Shown here: positions 16,116 through 19,654 of the stretch, one piece after another
Numbering within the stretch: position 1 is the first letter of the stretch
Layout of the letters: each line of letters starts with the position of its first letter
Source of the DNA: Xanthobacteraceae bacterium
GTDB lineage: Bacteria; Pseudomonadota; Alphaproteobacteria; Rhizobiales; Xanthobacteraceae
Length of the DNA: 19,654 nucleotides
Assembly: GCA_030037105.1 (NCBI GenBank)
Contig: JASHRY010000414.1
Span: forward strand, 1 to 19,654
Direction of reading: 5' to 3'
Program-made: the position numbers and the translations under genes
The notes under the pieces: generated by a model
Databases searched by the model: none
Told to the model about the DNA's origin: nothing
What the model saw: the letters and a program-made list of their open reading frames with translations, nothing else

Positions 16116-17897
16116 GTGACATTGTTGGTTTTGGCATATCTGGGCGGCATCCTGACGATTGTCAGTCCCTGCATTCTCCCCGTGCTGCCCTTCGTGTTCG
16201 CGCGGGCCGATCGGCCGTTTGCGAGAAGCGGCTTGCCGCTGCTCGGCGGCATGGCGGTCACATTTGCCGCGGTCGCGACATTGGCGGCCGTCGCCGGCGG
16301 TTGGGCGGTCGACGCCAACCAATATGGCAGGGCGATCGCCATGGCCCTGTTGGCGCTCTTCGGCCTGACATTGATCTTTCCGCGTCTCGCGGACCGCCTC
16401 ATGAGGCCCTTGGTCGCCCTCGGTGCCAAGCTCTCCACGTCGGCGCAAAGCGCGGCGGACGTCAAGGACGCGCCGATCCTGTCGTCACTTCTACTCGGTG
16501 TGGCGATCGGCTTGTTGTGGGCGCCCTGCGCCGGCCCTGTGCTTGGCCTCATCCTGACCGGCGCCGCGCTCAACGGCGCCAATGTCGGCACATCGCTTCT
16601 GCTTCTCGCCTACGCGTGCGGGGCGGCGACATCTCTCGCACTTGCGCTTGCGGTCGGCGGGCGCGTGTTTGCCGCCATGAAACGCGCGCTGGGGGCGGGC
16701 GAATGGATCAGGCGCGGCCTAGGCGTCGCCGTATTGGCCGCCGTCGTCGCGATCGCGTTGGGGCTCGACACCGGCATGCTGACCCGCCTGTCTCTTTCCA
16801 ATACGACGGCGCTCGAACAGGCTTTGGTCGATCGGCTGAAGCCGACATCAAAAGAGAACCACGCGCCTCCCGCAGTCATGTCCGGTCCGGCCACGACGAC
16901 GAAGGGCAAATTCGACGCCCGGGACGCGAACTTGGCCGTCGAGGGCGGCTTCCCGCCATTGTCGGGTGCGACCGAATGGCTGAATTCGCCGCCGCTCTCG
17001 CCCGAAGACCTCAAAGGTAAGGTCGTCCTCATCGATTTCTGGACCTATTCCTGCATCAACTGTCTGCGCTCCATTCCTTTCATCAGAGCCTGGGCCGAGA
17101 AATACCGCGATCATGGACTGGTCGTGATCGGGGTGCACACGCCGGAATTCGCCTTCGAGCGCAAGATCGGCAACGTGCGCGCCGCCGTATCGAATCTCAA
17201 GATCGAATATCCCGTCGCGATCGACAACGACTATAAGATCTGGCGTGCCTTCGACAACGAATATTGGCCCGCGCATTACTTCATCGATGCGCAGGGGCGA
17301 ACGCGCCATCATCATTTCGGCGAAGGCGAGTACGACGAATCGGAGCGGGTGATTCAGCGGTTGCTCGCGGAAGCCGGCAACCGGGACGTTCCGGGCGGCC
17401 TCGTTGCGGTGAACGCAACCGGCGCCGAGCTTGCTCCGAGCGCAAGCGACGACAAATCTCCGGAGACTTACATCGGCTATAACCGCGCCGACAATTTCGC
17501 ATCGCCCGGAGGTTTCGTCGAGGACAAAAGCCACGCTTACGCGGCAGCGCCGCTGCAGCTCAATCAATGGAGCCTGGCGGGCGATTGGACCGTCAAGGGC
17601 GAGAACGCCACCCTGAATGCGGCCGGCGGCCGCATCGTCTACCGCTTCCACGCCCGCGACCTGCATCTCGTGCTCGGGCCCGCCGCGGACGGGAAACCGG
17701 TAAGATTTCGCATCACCATCGACGGCGCCGCGCCGGGCGCCGATCACGGGACGGACGACGGCCCCGACGGCCGCGGCGTGGTCGGCGGGCAGCGCCTGTA
17801 CCAGCTTGTCCGGCAAAACGGCACGGTCGCGGATCGCACATTCGAAATCGAATTTCTCGATCCCGGCGTGCAGGCCTATGCCTTCACGTTCGGTTGA
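16116..17897 (+). CDS. dipZ: DipZ-like CcdA-thioredoxin fusion (cytochrome c biogenesis / periplasmic thiol reduction)
   Basis: The 593-residue protein fuses a CcdA/DsbD-type membrane domain with a periplasmic thioredoxin domain and a C-terminal beta-rich domain. It would carry reducing electrons across the inner membrane to periplasmic thiols. The membrane domain (about 1-225) has paired cysteines C19 in VSPCILPVLPF and C138 in WAPCAGPVLG. The thioredoxin motif is C313-I-N-C316 in WTYSCINCLRSIPF, and the cis-Pro-like YWPAHYFID follows. Residues 430-593 form the DipZ C-terminal domain (IGYNRADNFASPGG, LNQWSLAGDW, AYAFTFG). GTG 16116 is chosen because GGAG lies 6 nt upstream and the homolog-like start is TLLVLAYLGG; GTG 16086 is in frame but weaker. 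Confidence 0.88.
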   Translation: MTLLVLAYLGGILTIVSPCILPVLPFVFARADRPFARSGLPLLGGMAVTFAAVATLAAVAGGWAVDANQYGRAIAMALLALFGLTLIFPRLADRLMRPLVALGAKLSTSAQSAADVKDAPILSSLLLGVAIGLLWAPCAGPVLGLILTGAALNGANVGTSLLLLAYACGAATSLALALAVGGRVFAAMKRALGAGEWIRRGLGVAVLAAVVAIALGLDTGMLTRLSLSNTTALEQALVDRLKPTSKENHAPPAVMSGPATTTKGKFDARDANLAVEGGFPPLSGATEWLNSPPLSPEDLKGKVVLIDFWTYSCINCLRSIPFIRAWAEKYRDHGLVVIGVHTPEFAFERKIGNVRAAVSNLKIEYPVAIDNDYKIWRAFDNEYWPAHYFIDAQGRTRHHHFGEGEYDESERVIQRLLAEAGNRDVPGGLVAVNATGAELAPSASDDKSPETYIGYNRADNFASPGGFVEDKSHAYAAAPLQLNQWSLAGDWTVKGENATLNAAGGRIVYRFHARDLHLVLGPAADGKPVRFRITIDGAAPGADHGTDDGPDGRGVVGGQRLYQLVRQNGTVADRTFEIEFLDPGVQAYAFTFG

Positions 17898-17960
17898 GGC
17901 TGCAGGCTCATCTCCTCGGCTTCGTCTCATATCAGACGCTTCCCAAATCCTTCCCGCATT

Positions 17961-17982
17961 CCGCACCTGAGGTCAGGTGCGG
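17961..17982. repeat. Hairpin between dipZ and the tRNA
   Basis: CCGCACCTG (17961-17969) pairs with CAGGTGCGG (17974-17982) over 9 bp around AGGT. It lies 63 nt after the dipZ stop and 46 nt past the tRNA 3' end on the other strand, so it may end transcription from either side. No T-tract follows, and it may instead be a dispersed palindromic unit. Confidence 0.4.
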
Positions 17983-18028
17983 GCGTCCCACGAAATAACG
18001 CAGAGATTTCAAAGGCTATTTTTTATGA

Positions 18029-18104
18029 TGGTGGGCCCGGGAGGACTCGAACCTCCAACCAAGCGGTTATGAGCCGCTGGCTCTGACCATTGAGCTACGG
18101 GCCC
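18029..18104 (-). tRNA. tRNA with CAU anticodon, most likely tRNA-Ile2
   Basis: The 76-nt minus-strand gene folds as a cloverleaf: acceptor stem GGGCCCG/CGGGCCC, discriminator A, encoded CCA (18031-18029), D-arm GCTCAATGGTCAGAGC, and anticodon CAT at 18071-18069 in the loop CTCATAA. The T-arm contains GGTTCGAGTCC. CAU serves initiator Met, elongator Met and Ile (after lysidine modification). The GCGGCTCATAACCGCTTGGT anticodon arm and variable loop resemble bacterial tRNA-Ile2 more than the elongator Met form known to me, and the 5'-most pair and T-arm exclude an initiator. Many annotation tools would label it Met. Confidence 0.9.
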
Positions 18105-18129
18105 GCGCTCGGCTCGTGGACGGTGGATG

Positions 18130-18146
18130 CCCGGCGCTAGGCCGGG
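18130..18146 (-). terminator. Short GC hairpin after metW, possible terminator
   Basis: CCCGGC (18130-18135) pairs with GCCGGG (18141-18146) around a 5-nt loop, between the metW stop and the tRNA start. There is no T-tract, so it may be a processing or pausing structure rather than a terminator. Confidence 0.3.
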
Positions 18147-18177
18147 TAATAATGCACGGTCCGTTGCGCCGAATATC

Positions 18178-18837
18178 CTATCCCTTGCGACTCAACAAAA
18201 ACACCGCCTGCTCGCCGAACAGGTTCCAGAACCACCACGGCATTTTCAGCCGCATACGCCGGCCCCAGGCGTTGAGCGCTACCGCCTTTTCCATCTTGGC
18301 GCCGACGGCGTCGCAAAGCAGGCGGAAATCCTTGATGCTGCAGAAGTGGATGTTGGGCGTCTCGTACCAGGCATAGGGCAGATTGTCGGTGAACGGCATG
18401 TGGCCGCCCAAGGAGATTTGCAGCCGGATGTTCCAGTGGCCGAAATTCGGGAACGAGACGATGGCATGGCGGCCGATGCGCAGCATGTGCTCGAGCACGA
18501 CGCGCGGTTGCCGCGTCGCTTGCAGCGTCTGCGAGAGGATGACGAAATCAAAAGCGTCGTCGGGATAGTCCGCGAGATCGGTGTCGGCGTCGCCCTGGAC
18601 CACGGCGAGGCCCTTGGCCACGCATTCGTTCACGCCCTCGCGCGAGAGCTCGATGCCGCGGCCGTCGACGCCGCGCGTCTCCAAAAGCCGCAGCAGCTCG
18701 CCGTCGCCGCAGCCGACGTCGAGCACGCGCGCGCCGCGCTCGACCATGTCGGCGACAACGAGCAGATCGACGCGCGCGCCGCCCGGCACGCGCGCCGCTT
18801 CGGCCATGGTGAGATCATGCTTGAGCCGCGTGAGCAT
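18178..18837 (-). CDS. metW: Methionine biosynthesis protein MetW
   Basis: The 219-residue cytoplasmic protein is a class I SAM-methyltransferase-like fold. The Gly-rich motif I is RVLDVGCGDGELLRLLE (about 38-54), followed by GRGIELSREGVNECVAKG and VQGDADTDLADYPDDAFDFV. The MetW signature SFPNFGHWNIRLQIS (about 127-141) and NLPYAWYETPNIHFCS (about 151-166) make the assignment secure. MetW is encoded with MetX in many bacteria and reported to support homoserine acyltransferase activity rather than act as a methyltransferase; that is family knowledge. ATG 18837 with AAGG about 6 nt upstream is chosen over GTG 18843, which would overlap the metX stop. Only 2 nt separate it from metX. Confidence 0.92.
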   Translation of the reverse strand: MLTRLKHDLTMAEAARVPGGARVDLLVVADMVERGARVLDVGCGDGELLRLLETRGVDGRGIELSREGVNECVAKGLAVVQGDADTDLADYPDDAFDFVILSQTLQATRQPRVVLEHMLRIGRHAIVSFPNFGHWNIRLQISLGGHMPFTDNLPYAWYETPNIHFCSIKDFRLLCDAVGAKMEKAVALNAWGRRMRLKMPWWFWNLFGEQAVFLLSRKG

Positions 18838-18839
18838 GG

Positions 18840-19654
18840 TCACCTTCCCGCCGCCGGCAGGCCACGCGCCTTACCCGCGCCTTCCAGGAAGCCGCGCACG
18901 ATGGCGAACAATTCCGGCTCGTCGAGCAGAAAGGCGTCGTGGCCCTTGTCGGTCGCGATCTCGGCGAAGGAGACGCGGGCGCCGGCGGCATTGAGCGCAT
19001 GGACGATGGCCCGCGATTCCGGCGTCGGAAACAGCCAATCACTGGTGAACGAGATGACGCAGAACCGCGTCGGCGTGCCGCGAAAGGCGTTGGCGACGGC
19101 GCCGTCATAGTCGGCGGCAAGATCGAAATAATCCATGGCGCGGGTGAGATAGAGATAGGAATTGGCGTCGAAGCGCTCGACGAAGGTGATACCCTGGTGC
19201 CGCAAATAGGACTCGACCTGAAAGTCGGCATCGAAGGAGAATGTCGGATTGTCGCGGTCCTGAAAGCGGCGGCCGAATTTGCGGTGCAGCGCGGCGTCGG
19301 ACAGATAGGTGATGTGCGCGCCCATGCGCGCGACCGCGAGCCCGCGCCGCGGATTGGTGCCTTCGGCGAAATAGCGGCCGCCGCGCCAGTCCGGATCGGC
19401 CATCACCGCCTGGCGACCGACCTCGTGGAAGGCGATATTCTGCGCCGAATGGCGGGTCGCAGCGGCAATCGGCAGCGCCGCAAACACGCGCTCCGGATAG
19501 CTTGCCGCCCATTGCAGCACCTGCATGCCGCCCATCGAGCCGCCGGTGACCGCAAAAACCGACTCGACGCCGAGATGATCGAGCAGCATCGCTTGCGCGC
19601 GCACCATGTCGCGCACGGTGATGACGGGAAAGTCGAGGCCCCACGGCATTCCGG
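18840..19654 (-). CDS. metX: Homoserine O-acyltransferase MetX, C-terminal part (runs off window end)
   Basis: The visible 270 residues belong to MetX, which acylates homoserine in the first committed step of methionine synthesis. The N-terminal part lies beyond the window end; the first visible Met is internal, since it falls in [17 protein letters not shown], a known MetX segment. The nucleophile elbow [13 protein letters not shown], the acid in [11 protein letters not shown] and the His in [13 protein letters not shown] complete the alpha/beta-hydrolase triad. The stop TGA (18842-18840) is 2 nt before the metW start, indicating co-translation. Family members run about 370-400 residues. Whether it uses acetyl-CoA or succinyl-CoA cannot be read reliably. 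Confidence 0.93.
   Translation of the reverse strand, partial: GMPWGLDFPVITVRDMVRAQAMLLDHLGVESVFAVTGGSMGGMQVLQWAASYPERVFAALPIAAATRHSAQNIAFHEVGRQAVMADPDWRGGRYFAEGTNPRRGLAVARMGAHITYLSDAALHRKFGRRFQDRDNPTFSFDADFQVESYLRHQGITFVERFDANSYLYLTRAMDYFDLAADYDGAVANAFRGTPTRFCVISFTSDWLFPTPESRAIVHALNAAGARVSFAEIATDKGHDAFLLDEPELFAIVRGFLEGAGKARGLPAAGR

Noticed and set aside
16848..17966. 372-codon minus-strand frame opposite dipZ
   Set aside because: The plus strand shows the thioredoxin CINC motif and DipZ C-terminal domain; the other frame is a shadow.
18127..19110. 327-codon plus-strand frame opposite metW and metX
   Set aside because: The minus strand holds well-supported MetW and MetX, including signature motifs, and a tRNA precedes it.

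Overview
The window is about 19.6 kb of GC-rich chromosomal DNA. Gene content, codon use and regulatory motifs suggest an alphaproteobacterium of the order Rhizobiales (Hyphomicrobiales), near the Bradyrhizobium/Xanthobacteraceae group. The clues are a DUF2849-cysI pair, a phasin, DUF2478, a metX-metW pair, a candidate EcfG-type stress promoter and an alphaproteobacterial CAU tRNA. That placement is inference. I see no insertion sequence, phage gene, integrase, CRISPR array or rRNA. Both ends cut through genes.

Layout. 1-1421 (minus): DUF2849 protein followed by the start of cysI (assimilatory sulfite reductase). 1622-3690 (minus): a two-gene unit of a membrane-anchored coiled-coil protein with an internal duplication and a ParB-like (ParBc_2) protein. 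3864-4754 (plus): a periplasmic N-acetylmuramoyl-L-alanine amidase diverging from that unit. 4962-7687 (plus): an EmrA/EmrB-type drug efflux pair with a 4-nt start/stop overlap. 7688-8129: no convincing gene. 8130-8543 (plus): a small protein of unknown function with a strong ribosome binding site and a terminator hairpin. 8653-9105 (minus): a phasin with a Ser/Arg/Glu-repeat head. 9436-10977 (plus): a second DHA2-type MFS exporter. The phasin/exporter spacer holds a sigma70-like promoter for the phasin and an EcfG-like motif inside a perfect inverted repeat facing the exporter.

11150-11956 (plus) and 11977-12837 (minus) are two convergent alpha/beta hydrolases. The second is downstream of an Ntn-hydrolase of the acid ceramidase/NAAA type (12869-13939, minus) and probably shares its operon. 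14104-15105 (plus) is an aldo/keto reductase with Ala where the family has its catalytic His. A 265-nt gap after it carries a long imperfect inverted repeat. 15371-15931 (plus) is a DUF2478 protein, and 16116-17897 (plus) a DipZ-like CcdA-thioredoxin fusion. 18029-18104 (minus) is a CAU tRNA, probably tRNA-Ile2. 18178-19654 (minus) is metX-metW, methionine biosynthesis, with metX running off the end.

Together the genes are mostly core metabolism (sulfate assimilation, methionine), envelope work (amidase, efflux, DipZ) and lipid/PHA-related functions. The most unusual elements are the duplicated coiled-coil/ParBc_2 unit, the Ntn-hydrolase plus serine-hydrolase pair, the His-less aldo/keto reductase and the EcfG-like motif within an inverted repeat. 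I found no convincing undescribed multi-gene defence or mobile system.
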